Below, piece after piece: positions 8,670 through 20,221 of a stretch of DNA of 64,000 nt. How positions within the stretch are numbered: the stretch's first letter is position 1; each line of letters begins with the position of its first letter. The position numbers were made by a program, and so were the translations under genes. The notes beneath the pieces were generated by a model. It was not told where the DNA came from, ran no database searches, and saw nothing but the letters and a program-made list of their open reading frames with translations. The stretch is from NCBI RefSeq assembly GCF_004360145.1, contig NZ_ML178716.1, positions 62,001 to 126,000 on the forward strand, written 5' to 3'. This stretch comes from Aliiroseovarius marinus (GTDB lineage Bacteria; Pseudomonadota; Alphaproteobacteria; Rhodobacterales; Rhodobacteraceae).

Positions 8670-9758
8670 ATGCCGCTTCCCGTTCAGACACAGGCCAAGT
8701 ACTGGTCGATTGTCATAGCCCTTTTTGCCTTAGCCCTGTGGTTTTTGGGCGATGTGATCATGCCCTTCATTCTGGGCGGCGCGATTGCCTATTTCCTGGA
8801 CCCGGTTGCCGACCGGCTGGAAAAGGCAGGCATGTCGCGCGTGCTGGCGACGGTCGTGATCTCGCTTCTTGCGATCTTGGTCGTGATCCTGGGCTTCCTT
8901 CTGGTCATCCCGACCCTCGTGTCACAGGCCATCGCGCTGGCGAACTCGGCCCCTGATTTGCTGCGCGAGCTGCAAGCTTTCCTGACCGAGCGCTTTCCCT
9001 CGCTGATGGACGAGACCTCGACGATCCGACAATCGCTGGAAAGTCTGGGGCAAAAAATTCAGGAACGCGGCGGCGAGCTGGTGGGCACGCTATTGTCCTC
9101 GGCGATGAGCGTCATCAACGTCGTAATCCTTCTGGTCGTCACGCCCGTCGTTGCCTTCTACATGCTGCTGGACTGGGACCGCATGGTCGAGAAAATCGAC
9201 GCCCTTTTGCCCCTAGATCACCGCCCCGCCATTCGCCAGATCGCCAGTGACATCGACCGCACCCTTGCCAGCTTCATTCGTGGACAGGGGTCTGTCTGTA
9301 TCGTGCTGGGCACCTACTATGCCGTCGCCCTGATGCTGGTCGGTTTGAACTTCGGTCTTGTGGTTGGCTTCATCGCGGGCCTGATCACCTTCATCCCCTA
9401 TGTCGGCGCTTTGGTCGGCGGCGCCTTGGCCATCGGTCTGGGCCTGTTCCAGTTCTGGGGCGAATGGTGGAGCCTTGGAGCCGTTGCCGCGATTTTCATG
9501 CTGGGACAGTTCCTTGAAGGCAACATCCTGACCCCGAAACTGGTGGGTGGCTCGGTCGGGTTGCACCCGGTCTGGCTGATGTTTGCCCTGTCGGTTTTCG
9601 GATCGCTCTTTGGGTTTGTCGGCATGCTGGTCGCTGTCCCCGTGGCGGCCGTTATCGGCGTCGTGACCCGCTTTTTCCTTGCCAAATACCAAACCGGGCG
9701 GCTTTACCAAGGCGTTACAGGCCGCCAAGCCGCGCTGGACGAGGACGCGACTGACTGA
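8670..9758 (+). CDS. AI-2E family transporter (PerM-like permease)
   Basis: The 362-residue protein has about eight membrane segments in the AI-2E/UPF0118 layout: two at the N-terminus, a soluble stretch near 100-140 (ELQAFLTERFPSLMDETSTIRQSLE), then hydrophobic segments with GLITFIPYVGALVGG and the family block GNILTPKLVGGSVGLHPVW near 290. Members export small molecules or act as Na+/H+ antiporters; the substrate here is unknown, and the family name does not prove autoinducer transport. GGAG precedes ATG 8670; the upstream extension to 8631 has no support. Its TGA overlaps the next ATG by one base. Confidence 0.88.
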   Translation: MPLPVQTQAKYWSIVIALFALALWFLGDVIMPFILGGAIAYFLDPVADRLEKAGMSRVLATVVISLLAILVVILGFLLVIPTLVSQAIALANSAPDLLRELQAFLTERFPSLMDETSTIRQSLESLGQKIQERGGELVGTLLSSAMSVINVVILLVVTPVVAFYMLLDWDRMVEKIDALLPLDHRPAIRQIASDIDRTLASFIRGQGSVCIVLGTYYAVALMLVGLNFGLVVGFIAGLITFIPYVGALVGGALAIGLGLFQFWGEWWSLGAVAAIFMLGQFLEGNILTPKLVGGSVGLHPVWLMFALSVFGSLFGFVGMLVAVPVAAVIGVVTRFFLAKYQTGRLYQGVTGRQAALDEDATD

Positions 9759-10441
9759 TGCCCGAACAACTGACCTTTGACCTGCCCGCGCGCCCCGCGC
9801 AGGGGCTGGATGATTTTCTTGTCACGCCATCAAACGCCAATGCGATGGCGACCATCGAAAGCTGGCAGAACTGGCCCAATCGCAAGCTGGTTTTGGCGGG
9901 CGAGGCTGGCACTGGGAAGACCCATCTAACCCACGTGTGGGCCGGGCTTTCTGGGGCACGGATCCTGAGCGCAAGTGCCCTGCCCCATACCCGGATCGAG
10001 GATCTGGCAGGTCATTCTGTCGCGCTTGAGGACGCCGATCAGATTGCGGGTGACGCGGACGCCGAAAACGCGCTGTTCCATCTGCACAATCTGGTTCTGG
10101 CCGAAGGTGGCGCGCTGCTGGTTACTGCGCGCACCGCCCCGTCCCGCTGGGGCTTGACCCTGCCTGACCTGCGCAGCCGAATGGAGGGCACGACGCTGGC
10201 CCGCCTTGATCCGCCGGATGACATGCTGCTGTCAGCCGTTCTGGTCAAACTATTCCATGACCGCCAGATCACCGTGCCGGCCAACCTGATCGACTATCTG
10301 CTGCCGCGGATGGAGCGGTCTCTGGCTGAAGCCGCGCGCCTGGTCTCGGTTCTGGATCAGGCGGCACTGTCAGAAGGGCGCGCATTGACGCGCGCGTTGG
10401 CATCACGCGTGCTGGACAAAGACCCGGAAAACGAGGCATAA
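9758..10441 (+). CDS. hda: Hda-like DnaA-inactivating ATPase
   Basis: The 227-residue protein is a DnaA-domain AAA+ ATPase without the DNA-binding domain. Residues 4-10 (QLTFDLP) form a beta-clamp-binding motif as in Hda/HdaA, and the Walker A loop (GEAGTGKT) is at 48-55. Hda bound to the sliding clamp stimulates ATP hydrolysis by DnaA after initiation and so prevents re-replication. The Walker B region (VALEDADQI, near residue 90) is degenerate. It overlaps the AI-2E gene by 1 nt and lies 41 bp ahead of ppk. Confidence 0.85.
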   Translation: MPEQLTFDLPARPAQGLDDFLVTPSNANAMATIESWQNWPNRKLVLAGEAGTGKTHLTHVWAGLSGARILSASALPHTRIEDLAGHSVALEDADQIAGDADAENALFHLHNLVLAEGGALLVTARTAPSRWGLTLPDLRSRMEGTTLARLDPPDDMLLSAVLVKLFHDRQITVPANLIDYLLPRMERSLAEAARLVSVLDQAALSEGRALTRALASRVLDKDPENEA

Positions 10442-10482
10442 CGTCACCTTCCCGTCACACTTTCACGCGATAGAGTGCCGTT

Positions 10483-12681
10483 ATGAATACGTCCAAAACG
10501 CCCCAGCTTCCGCTTGTCGATTTCCTGTCGGCTGATTTCCCGCCCGCAACCGCCTTGCCCGCCGAGGAGTTCGCCGACTCAAAGCGGTTCTTCAACCGCG
10601 AACTCAGCTGGCTGGGGTTCAACTGGCGTGTGCTGGAAGAGGCCGAAAACACCCGCGTCCCCCTGCTGGAACGGCTGCGGTTCCTGTCGATTTCGGCAAC
10701 CAATTTGGATGAGTTTTATACCGTGCGCGTCGCCGGTCTGCGCGAGTTGGTCCGCGAAGGTGTAACGACCCCCGCCGCCGACGGCCTTTCCCCGACAGAA
10801 CAATTGGAACTGATCAATGACGACGCCCGTGCGCTGATGGCGCGTCAGCAATCGGTGTTTGAAATTCTGTCAGGCGAAATGCGCGACGAGGGCATCATCA
10901 TCGCCCGCCGCGAAGATCTGACCGATGCGGACCGCGCCCATTTGGATCACGTCTTCCTGACGCAGGTGTTCCCGGTTCTGTCCCCGCTGGCCATTGACCC
11001 GGCCCACCCGTTTCCGTTCATCCCGAACACGGGCTTCTCGCTGGCGCTACAGCTGGAGCGCACCAAGGACAAACAGAAGCTGAAAGCGCTGCTGCCGATC
11101 CCGCACCAGATCGACCGCTTCGTCCCCCTGCCCGCCGAAGAGGGCCAGTACCGCTTCCTGCCGTTGGAAGATCTGCTGCTGGAACATCTGGGCCAGCTCT
11201 TCCCCGGCTATGTCGAAAAAGGCCACTGCGCTTTCCGCATCCTGCGCGATAGCGATCTGGAAGTCGAAGACGAAGCTGAAGATCTGGTACGCGAGTTCGA
11301 AACCGCCCTGAAGCGCCGCCGCCGGGGCGAAGTTGTCCGCCTGAAAATCACTGCCGGCGCCCCCTCGGCCCTTCTGTCCATGATCAAACGCGAGCTGCGC
11401 ATTTCAAGCAAAGAGATTGTCGAAGCGATCGGTATGATCGGCATGGCCGATCTGGGCGAGCTGGTTCTGAAACAGCGCCCCGATCTGCTGTGGCCCAGCT
11501 TCGCGCCGCGCGTTCCAGAACGGGTGCAGGACCACGAGGGCGATATGTTCGCCGCGATCCGGCAAAAGGACATGCTGCTGCACCACCCGTACGAAACCTT
11601 CGACATGGTGGTCCGCTTCCTGCATCAGGCCGCGCGTGACCCCAACGTGGTGGCGATCAAGCAGACGCTTTATCGCACGTCCCATGACAGCCCGATCGTG
11701 AAAGCGCTGTGCGAAGCTGCAGAAGACGGCAAATCCGTCACCGCCCTGGTCGAGCTGAAAGCCCGATTTGATGAAGCCGCCAACATCCGCCAGTCCCGCC
11801 GCCTTGAACGCGCGGGCGCGCATGTAACCTATGGCTTCATCAACTACAAAACCCACGCCAAGATCTCGACCGTGGTGCGTCGTGAAGGGGACGAGCTGGT
11901 CACCTATACCCACTATGGCACCGGCAACTATCACCCTATTACGGCACGGATTTATACCGACCTCAGCCTGTTCACCTGTGACACAGCACTGGGGCGCGAC
12001 GCCACGCGGGTCTTCAACTATCTGTCCGGTTACGCCGAGCCGCAAAGCCTCGAAAACCTCTCTATTTCGCCATTGGATCTGAAGTCGACGCTGATCAAAC
12101 GGATCAACGAAGAAGCCGAATATGCCAAGGCGGGCAAACCTGCACAGATTTGGGCCAAGATGAACTCGCTGGTCGAACCAGACGTGATCGATGCGCTATA
12201 TGAGGCGTCGCAGGCGGGCGTGAAGATCAGCCTTGTGGTCCGTGGCATCTGCGGGCTGCGTCCGGGCATCAAAGGCCTGTCCGAGAACATCCGCGTGAAA
12301 TCCATCGTTGGCCGTTTCCTGGAACACTCGCGCATTGTGTGCTTCGGCAACGGGCACGGGCTGCCGTCGAAAAAGGCGCGCGTTTATATGTCGTCTGCCG
12401 ACTGGATGGGCCGAAATCTGAACCGCCGCGTGGAAACGCTGGTCGAGATCAAGAACGCTACCGTAAAGGCCCAGATCGTTAGCCAGATCATGGCCGCGAA
12501 CCTTGCCGATGTGGCGCAAAGCTGGGTGATGGGGCCGGACGGCAAATTCACCCGCGCTGACCTTGATGCAATCGAACACCCGTTCAACTGCCACCGCTTC
12601 TTCATGGAAAACCCGTCCCTATCGGGCCGCGGCTCTGCCGGGGCGTCGGATGTGCCGGAACTAACGCACTCACAAGATTGA
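10483..12681 (+). CDS. ppk: Polyphosphate kinase 1
   Basis: The 732-residue enzyme makes polyphosphate from the terminal phosphate of ATP. The N-terminal block ([33 protein letters not shown]) and the two catalytic phospholipase D-like domains are present. The expected phospho-His is His477 ([10 protein letters not shown]), and His615 ([10 protein letters not shown]) is the second conserved His. Length is usual for PPK1. No clear promoter is visible in the 41 bp upstream, so it may belong to the AI-2E/hda transcript. ppx follows 50 bp later. Confidence 0.97.
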   Translation: MNTSKTPQLPLVDFLSADFPPATALPAEEFADSKRFFNRELSWLGFNWRVLEEAENTRVPLLERLRFLSISATNLDEFYTVRVAGLRELVREGVTTPAADGLSPTEQLELINDDARALMARQQSVFEILSGEMRDEGIIIARREDLTDADRAHLDHVFLTQVFPVLSPLAIDPAHPFPFIPNTGFSLALQLERTKDKQKLKALLPIPHQIDRFVPLPAEEGQYRFLPLEDLLLEHLGQLFPGYVEKGHCAFRILRDSDLEVEDEAEDLVREFETALKRRRRGEVVRLKITAGAPSALLSMIKRELRISSKEIVEAIGMIGMADLGELVLKQRPDLLWPSFAPRVPERVQDHEGDMFAAIRQKDMLLHHPYETFDMVVRFLHQAARDPNVVAIKQTLYRTSHDSPIVKALCEAAEDGKSVTALVELKARFDEAANIRQSRRLERAGAHVTYGFINYKTHAKISTVVRREGDELVTYTHYGTGNYHPITARIYTDLSLFTCDTALGRDATRVFNYLSGYAEPQSLENLSISPLDLKSTLIKRINEEAEYAKAGKPAQIWAKMNSLVEPDVIDALYEASQAGVKISLVVRGICGLRPGIKGLSENIRVKSIVGRFLEHSRIVCFGNGHGLPSKKARVYMSSADWMGRNLNRRVETLVEIKNATVKAQIVSQIMAANLADVAQSWVMGPDGKFTRADLDAIEHPFNCHRFFMENPSLSGRGSAGASDVPELTHSQD

Positions 12682-12731
12682 GTAATGTCGGATGCACCGC
12701 TAGAGTACACTCACTGACACGGGGGGATTCT

Positions 12732-14276
12732 ATGGACGGACGTGGCGATACCGGGGACGATTGGGGCCCGTTTGGACGACCACTGTTTGACGACCCCTCG
12801 GCCCGCAGGCTGAGCCGCGTTGGCGTGGTGGATGTGGGGTCGAACTCGGTCCGTTTGGTGGTGTTTGACGGCGCGGCCCGCTCGCCGGCCTATTTCTTCA
12901 ACGAAAAGATCCTCTGTGGTTTGGGCCGCGGCATTTCTGAGACCGGCCATCTGCACCCGGAAGGTCGTGAACGTGCCCTGTCCGCAATCAAACGCTTCCA
13001 ACGCTTGGCGGACGGCATGAACCTTGGACCACTCTCGGCTGTGGCCACCGCCGCCGTGCGCGATGCAGAGGACGGCCCGGACTTCCGCGCGCAGGTGTTG
13101 CGCGAAACCGGGCTAGAGCTTTACGTCATCGACGGCGAAGAAGAGGCCCGCCTGTCTGCGCAAGGCGTGTTGCTTGGCTGGCCGGACGCCCAAGGCCTGA
13201 TGTGCGACATCGGCGGCTCGTCTTTGGAACTGGCCCATATCCGGGACGGAGAGGTCGGCAAGCGTGTGACCTCGCCCCTTGGACCGCTGAAGCTGGCGGG
13301 TGTGCCCGGCGGCAAAAAGGGCTTAAAGGCCGAGATCGCGCGCGTCGTGGACGAACTCGCCGACGAAATGGGCACCGATCACAAGCGCCTGTTCCTTGTG
13401 GGTGGATCGTGGCGTGCTATCGCTCGTCTGGACATGGAGCGCCGCGGTTACCCGCTGACCGTTCTGCACGAATACCGGATGACCCCGAAGTCGCTGTCCA
13501 AGACGTTGAAATGGATAGACGAGGTCGATCTGGACGAGGTGCGCCAGCGCACTGGCACGTCCTCGGCTCGTATGGCGTTGGTGCCGATCGCTGCACAGGT
13601 TCTGAAACGCCTGATGCATGTGTTCCGCCCGAAAGAGATCGCCGTTAGCTCCTACGGGATCCGCGAGGGGCTGCTCTATGAACAGATGCCAGACCGGCTG
13701 CGCAAACGCGATCCGTTGATCGAGGCCTGCTATCACGCGGAAAAGAAGGACGCGCGCAATCCGGGTTTCGGCAAGGCGCTGTTTCGCTTTCTGACGCCGC
13801 TTTACAAGTCGCTAAAACCCGAAGATCTGCGCATCATCCGCGCCGCCTGCCTGCTGCATGACGTCAGCTGGCGCGCGCACCCAGATTACCGGCACGAGGT
13901 TTGTTTCGACAACGCCACCCGCGCCAACCTGGGCGGATTGACCCATGAACAGCGTGTGTTCCTGGGGCTGGCCCTTCTGCATCGCTACAAGAACAATCGC
14001 GACGGATCGCACTTTGCGCCGCTTTTCGAGATCCTGCCCGAAAAGATGCTGGCCCGCGCCGAGGTACTGGGTAAGGCGATGCGCTTCGGGGCCATGTTCT
14101 CGGTCGAGGATCCGACCCGTTTGGCCGAACTGCGCTGGTTCCCGAAAAAACGCGAGCTGGTGCTGATCCTGCGCAAAGAGGCCGATGGGTTGTTTGGGGA
14201 AGTGGCCGAAGCACGCTTCCAGACTCTCGCTGACGCGCTAGACGCCACGCCCATTGTTAAAAAGAAGCGCGGTTAA
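12732..14276 (+). CDS. ppx: Exopolyphosphatase, Ppx/GppA family
   Basis: The 514-residue protein has the ASKHA nucleotide-fold signatures of Ppx/GppA: VVDVGSNSVRLVVFDG, ATAAVRDAEDG, the catalytic-Glu block DGEEEARLSAQGVLLG and CDIGGSSLELA. The C-terminal half carries an HD-like domain (ACLLHDVSWRAHPDYRHE). It removes phosphate from polyphosphate or pppGpp. The N-terminus carries about 35 extra residues before the fold. GGGGGA lies before ATG 12732; an in-frame extension to 12678 overlaps ppk and has no support. Together with ppk it forms a make-and-break pair. Confidence 0.94.
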   Translation: MDGRGDTGDDWGPFGRPLFDDPSARRLSRVGVVDVGSNSVRLVVFDGAARSPAYFFNEKILCGLGRGISETGHLHPEGRERALSAIKRFQRLADGMNLGPLSAVATAAVRDAEDGPDFRAQVLRETGLELYVIDGEEEARLSAQGVLLGWPDAQGLMCDIGGSSLELAHIRDGEVGKRVTSPLGPLKLAGVPGGKKGLKAEIARVVDELADEMGTDHKRLFLVGGSWRAIARLDMERRGYPLTVLHEYRMTPKSLSKTLKWIDEVDLDEVRQRTGTSSARMALVPIAAQVLKRLMHVFRPKEIAVSSYGIREGLLYEQMPDRLRKRDPLIEACYHAEKKDARNPGFGKALFRFLTPLYKSLKPEDLRIIRAACLLHDVSWRAHPDYRHEVCFDNATRANLGGLTHEQRVFLGLALLHRYKNNRDGSHFAPLFEILPEKMLARAEVLGKAMRFGAMFSVEDPTRLAELRWFPKKRELVLILRKEADGLFGEVAEARFQTLADALDATPIVKKKRG

Positions 14277-14596
14277 ATATCAGTTTCACCCGGCGCGGGC
14301 GGATCAAGCGGGATGCGGCGGCGGATGATAATGTCGCCATTGGGCAGCACTTCCGGCGGGTGATAGACCTGCATGTCGCCAAATCTCTCCACCAGATCGG
14401 CCCAACCTTCGGCCCACTCGTCCGCCATCGGTTCCAATTCGTTGGCAAGCCCTTCCAATAGCAGCTGAAAACCCCGGTTCAACAGCTCGGCCCCTTCGGT
14501 AAGCTCGGGATTATCCGGCGGCGTGTCGTCCTCCGCAAAGGCAGGCGTGGTCGCCAGAAGCACGGCAAGGGCGGTGGATGTCGCAATCTGTTTCAT
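14273..14596 (-). CDS. Exported protein of unknown function
   Basis: The 107-residue product has a signal peptide (MKQIATSTALAVLLATTPAFA, cleavage before EDD) and a short acidic helical middle (LNRGFQLLLEGLANELEPMADEWAEGWADLVERF) followed by a Pro-rich end. It is probably periplasmic. I recognise no domain. The frame extends three codons upstream to 14605, but a signal peptide starting MKQ is more typical; neither start has a clear Shine-Dalgarno. Its stop overlaps the ppx stop by 2 nt (convergent). Confidence 0.6.
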   Translation of the reverse strand: MKQIATSTALAVLLATTPAFAEDDTPPDNPELTEGAELLNRGFQLLLEGLANELEPMADEWAEGWADLVERFGDMQVYHPPEVLPNGDIIIRRRIPLDPPAPGETDI

Positions 14597-14632
14597 AAGA
14601 CACATGTAGGCGATCCTATCCAGAATTGAAGA

Positions 14633-15658
14633 TCACAGCCTCAGATCAATCGACACCGGGAAATGGTCCGAGGCCGTCAACAGCGCCTCGCGCAGGGCCT
14701 TATTCTGATAGCAAAGCGAGTCATCAAACGGGTGCCAAATGCGCCAGTTGGGTTTGGTCGCCAACAGGTCCGGGGACACCATGATATAGTCCAGAAGCGC
14801 CTGCAGATACCGCTTTTCCTTCGCGATATAGAACCGCGATGTCGTCGGGCGTGCGCCCGTGCGTTGCAGCAAAGCCATGCGGGCATGGGGGTCATACATG
14901 CAGGGGGCACCGTTTTCCCCCAGCACGACCTCGACCCCCGAACGGCCGAACAGCTTTTCATATTCATCCAGCCCCGGACCGTCGTTGAAATCGCCCAAGA
15001 CGATCAGTGGCTCGCCAACGCCAAGATGTTCATCCACGCGCTTTCGGATCCAGATACACTGCGCCATCTGCTTGCGGCGGTTTTCGATCGCAACACGCAT
15101 GACCTCGGCCGCGCCACGCGCCCCATGGGGGGCTTTCGACTTGGCATGCACACCGATCAGGCGCAGCTCTTTGCCGCTTTCGCGGTGAGTCATGGCGACC
15201 TCAAGCGGGGGTTTCGAGAACACGACGACCTCGGGCGTGGCATCGGTGTCCAGATCCAGTTCAAAACTGCTGTCGAACCGAGGCGCTGCATAAGCGTCTT
15301 CCACGTTCTCGGCCCCCAGCGGGTCGTGGCGCGCGCTGATCACACGCGGATCATACAGCAGCGCGATTTCCTGTTGCGTGTCATTGGCAAAGCCGATCAT
15401 CGCCTTGCGCGCGCGAAGACCGAATGCTTCCGCAAATGTTTCAAGCGCGGGAACGGTATCACGTCTGCGGCTTTGATCCGGTGCTTCGATGATCATCACG
15501 GCGTCCGCATCTAACGCTTGAAACACCTTCCCCACTGCGTTCCACTGGGCTGCGCGGGTGACGTCCTGGCGACCAGACCAACCATTATCGACAAGCGGAA
15601 TGCCCTCGTCATCAAAGAGGTTATCGAACCACTCAACGTTATAAGTCGCGATCCGCAT
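14633..15658 (-). CDS. Endonuclease/exonuclease/phosphatase family protein
   Basis: The 341-residue protein has the blocks of the DNase I-like phosphoesterase fold: RIATYNVEWF at the N-terminus, a MIIEAPD block where the metal-binding Glu sits, GVHAKSKAP, VLGDFNDGPG, LLDYIMVSPD and the terminal ASDHFPVSI. It is a Mg2+-dependent phosphoesterase of unknown substrate and probably cytoplasmic. ATG 15658 overlaps the djlA stop by one base (TAATG), so the two are translated together. It resembles 189-1295 only in these catalytic blocks. Confidence 0.85.
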   Translation of the reverse strand: MRIATYNVEWFDNLFDDEGIPLVDNGWSGRQDVTRAAQWNAVGKVFQALDADAVMIIEAPDQSRRRDTVPALETFAEAFGLRARKAMIGFANDTQQEIALLYDPRVISARHDPLGAENVEDAYAAPRFDSSFELDLDTDATPEVVVFSKPPLEVAMTHRESGKELRLIGVHAKSKAPHGARGAAEVMRVAIENRRKQMAQCIWIRKRVDEHLGVGEPLIVLGDFNDGPGLDEYEKLFGRSGVEVVLGENGAPCMYDPHARMALLQRTGARPTTSRFYIAKEKRYLQALLDYIMVSPDLLATKPNWRIWHPFDDSLCYQNKALREALLTASDHFPVSIDLRL

Positions 15659-16338
15659 TACCCTTGCCCCGCGTTGATCTCATCCCAGGCCCGATTGACC
15701 GCGATCAGACGTTTTTCAGCAAGCTTGACCGCTTCTTCGGGAACGCCACGGGCGATCATTCGGTCGGGATGGCTTTCGCGCACCTCGTTGCGCCAGACCT
15801 TGCGGATTTCAGCCAGCGGAGTGTCGCGTGTCACGCCAAGCACCTGGTAGGGGTCGGGATGTTCGTCCGGCACCATGCGCGAGCGCAGTGCCGAAAAGCG
15901 TTCTTCGGGCATGCCGAAAATCCGCGCGACCTCTTCCAGATACGCATTTTCGCCGGGGTGATATTCACCATCGGCCAGCGCGATGTGGAAAAGCCCCTCC
16001 ATTAAGTCGCAGAGCGCCGGATCGTCGGGGCCAAACATCGCCGCAACCCGCTGGGCGTACAGTTCAAAGCCGGCGACATCCGTGCGGGCCAGATTGAACA
16101 GGCGCGCTGCGTTCTTTTCCTCGGATTGCGGGATGGTAAAGACCTCGCGAAAGGCCGAGACCTCGTCCCGCGTGACCAGCCCATCCGCTTTGGCCATCTT
16201 CGCGCCCAGCGCAATCACAGCAATCGCAAAACCCGCCGAGCGTTCCGGCGGCGTGCGCAGATGCGAGAACACGTCTGACAGGCTTTCGCCCTTGGCAAGC
16301 GCGGACAGCGCGTCGGAGATACGGGACCAGATAGACAT
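15658..16338 (-). CDS. djlA: DjlA-like protein with TerB and J domains
   Basis: The 226-residue protein has a TerB-like helical domain (about residues 30-145, with KADGLVTRDEVSAF and ALADGEYHPGE acidic repeats) and a C-terminal J domain (about 160-226) with the HPD tripeptide (RESHPDRM) that stimulates DnaK ATPase. Unlike E. coli DjlA, no N-terminal membrane anchor is obvious, so it may be cytosolic. No good Shine-Dalgarno precedes ATG 16338. It lies 30 bp after the GNAT gene and overlaps the nuclease-like gene by one base. Confidence 0.85.
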   Translation of the reverse strand: MSIWSRISDALSALAKGESLSDVFSHLRTPPERSAGFAIAVIALGAKMAKADGLVTRDEVSAFREVFTIPQSEEKNAARLFNLARTDVAGFELYAQRVAAMFGPDDPALCDLMEGLFHIALADGEYHPGENAYLEEVARIFGMPEERFSALRSRMVPDEHPDPYQVLGVTRDTPLAEIRKVWRNEVRESHPDRMIARGVPEEAVKLAEKRLIAVNRAWDEINAGQG

Positions 16339-16368
16339 AAGGCAGTGTTAGCGGCTTTCGCGACTGGG

Positions 16369-16845
16369 TCACAGGACTTTCTGCATCAGCACAAGATCAT
16401 GCCACTGATCGAACTTGCGCCCGGCCTCTGGGACGACCCCAACGGTCTTATAGCCCATCGCCGCGTGGAACGGTTCGCCCATCGGATTCGAACCCGACAC
16501 CCCGGCAATTAGCGAATGAAACCCTTGCGCACGCGCCTCGGCTTCGATCCGCTCCATCAAGAACCGCCCGGCCCCGCGCCCGCGCGCCCTTGGGGCCAGC
16601 ATGATCGAGTGTTCAGCGGTGTGGGCATAGCCGATCCCGGCGCGGAACTGGTCGAAGCTGGCATAGCCGATCACCTCGCCATCGTCCTCGGCGACCAACA
16701 TACATTTGGCGGTTTCAATAGCGTTCTCAACATCCAGCAGCGTTTTCGGGACCGAGTTGAAGGTGATCAAGGTCTCGCGAATGGCAAGATTCCAAAGCTC
16801 TTGGATCGCGTGTGCGTCGACCAGAGTAGCAGCGCGGATGATCAT
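16369..16845 (-). CDS. GNAT acetyltransferase (phosphinothricin-acetyltransferase-like)
   Basis: The 158-residue protein has the GNAT acetyl-CoA loop (LAPRARGRGAGRFLMERIEAEA) and the C-terminal block MGEPFHAAMGYKTVGVVPEAGRKFDQWHDLVLMQK, which is typical of the Pat/Bar branch that acetylates phosphinothricin or methionine sulfoximine-like amino groups. The actual substrate is not known. ATG 16845 overlaps the stop of the VOC gene as ATGA, which is why it is chosen over the ATG 33 nt upstream. Confidence 0.87.
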   Translation of the reverse strand: MIIRAATLVDAHAIQELWNLAIRETLITFNSVPKTLLDVENAIETAKCMLVAEDDGEVIGYASFDQFRAGIGYAHTAEHSIMLAPRARGRGAGRFLMERIEAEARAQGFHSLIAGVSGSNPMGEPFHAAMGYKTVGVVPEAGRKFDQWHDLVLMQKVL

Positions 16846-17456
16846 AGCTGGACAAGCCCGGCCGGCGTGTCGATCCACGCAGCCAATCCCGGCTGCCCGG
16901 AATGGACTGAGATGCGCGTATCCTCGACTAAAGAATGCAAGGCCACACGCAGCGCCTCGGCCTCGGGGTGCGTGATTTCCAGCGCGGCCAGTCGTAGCCC
17001 TTGATCGGACAACCGCGGCGCAGGCATATCACCCTGCCAGGACAACAGCCCCGGCGCGCAGCCCGCAAAGGGCAACCGCCCATCAGAAGGTACAGCCATA
17101 TCCCAGCGCAGATCCCCACGGGACAGCTTCAACTCATCGCCCGATCCCTCGGGTGCCCGTAGAAGTGCTTGATGAAGATCCGGCACCCGCAATGCCCAGT
17201 TGGTCAGCCGTGCAGGGCCGGTGAAATAGTCCAGATCGAACCAGCGCGCATGATCGGGCGCATCGGCGTCAGGATTGACGGCAATCACTTCCAGATAGGT
17301 GGCTGGGCCAAGGGACAGAAGGGCATTGTGGGTGCCCATGAGCGGATGGTCTCTTCCCTCCGACATGGACACCCCAAGCAGGTCCTCGATATACGCAACG
17401 CCTTCTGCAAGGGTTGCGGAGGACACCACAAGATGATCGACTTCTCCCAGAGCCAT
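16842..17456 (-). CDS. Glyoxalase-like (VOC) protein
   Basis: The 204-residue protein starts with the VOC strand pattern GEVDHLVVSSATLAEGVAYIEDLLGV and fits the Glyoxalase_3 (PF13468) type. A metal ligand candidate is His8; its partner near the C-terminus is not clear. The reaction is unknown. GAAGGG lies before ATG 17456. The 67 bp upstream contain a hairpin (GCTGGCGG 17485-17492 with CCGCCAGC 17499-17506) that may end the mcm message but lacks a T-run. Confidence 0.78.
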   Translation of the reverse strand: MALGEVDHLVVSSATLAEGVAYIEDLLGVSMSEGRDHPLMGTHNALLSLGPATYLEVIAVNPDADAPDHARWFDLDYFTGPARLTNWALRVPDLHQALLRAPEGSGDELKLSRGDLRWDMAVPSDGRLPFAGCAPGLLSWQGDMPAPRLSDQGLRLAALEITHPEAEALRVALHSLVEDTRISVHSGQPGLAAWIDTPAGLVQL

Positions 17457-17523
17457 TTCATTCCCTTCAATGGTCTGGGTTGAAGCTGGCGGGAAACGCC
17501 GCCAGCCGCAAGTGTTTTTGGTG

Positions 17524-19650
<2,127 letters not shown>

Positions 19651-19708
19651 CTTGTCGTCCTTTTCGTCTTGATGCGCCTCTCAGCGCAGGCTGGTTCCGG
19701 GCCGCGGA

Positions 19709-20221
19709 TCACAGGGGATCTCCTGCGGCAAAAAAGAGTTTTCGTTCAACGGGATCGAGGATCATGACCCCCTGTACCCCAGTGTCATAGGCGATGGTCG
19801 CACCGGGCCGGGTCAGCGCGCGGTGGAAATCTTTGCTGTCCGCTTCAGACAGGCATTTCCCGACCAATGCTGCAGCGGCCAGTGCCTGACGGCCAAACAT
19901 TCCGTCCTCGGTGGCCAGCATCTCATTCGTCAGATCATGCGGGGTGTGCCCGTCTGCACGCAGCGCGGCTTTGCCTGCATTGCGGAATAGCTCTTGCGCT
20001 TCGACGCTCGAGGTAGTCAGCGGCATCTCGGGTTTCACGTCGTTCAGCGCAGCGCGGAACACGGCAGCTGTGCAGGTCATCTTGCTGTCGAACGACAGCG
20101 TATCGCCCAGCGTGAAATACTGCCCAAGGGAGGTGCGCAAATCGGCCTCGCCATGCAGATTACAGCCGGTCAAAAGCGCCATGGTGGCGGCAGCAGCGGG
20201 GATATGGCGCAAAAAGCTCAT
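19709..20221 (-). CDS. Lipoprotein of unknown function
   Basis: The 170-residue protein has a short lipoprotein signal with lipobox LLTGC (Cys 20). The mature part shows no domain I recognise; it has two further Cys residues (MTCTAAV and GKCLSEA) that could form a disulfide. ATG 20221 overlaps the stop of the membrane-protein gene upstream as ATGA, so translation is coupled. It is probably periplasmic or on the outer membrane. Confidence 0.68.
   Translation of the reverse strand: MSFLRHIPAAAATMALLTGCNLHGEADLRTSLGQYFTLGDTLSFDSKMTCTAAVFRAALNDVKPEMPLTTSSVEAQELFRNAGKAALRADGHTPHDLTNEMLATEDGMFGRQALAAAALVGKCLSEADSKDFHRALTRPGATIAYDTGVQGVMILDPVERKLFFAAGDPL

Noticed and set aside
16480-16510. tRNA-like T-arm sequence (GGATTCGAACCCGAC)
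   Set aside because: It lies in frame inside the GNAT gene (codes for GVSGSNPMGE on the minus strand) and no cloverleaf can be built around it.
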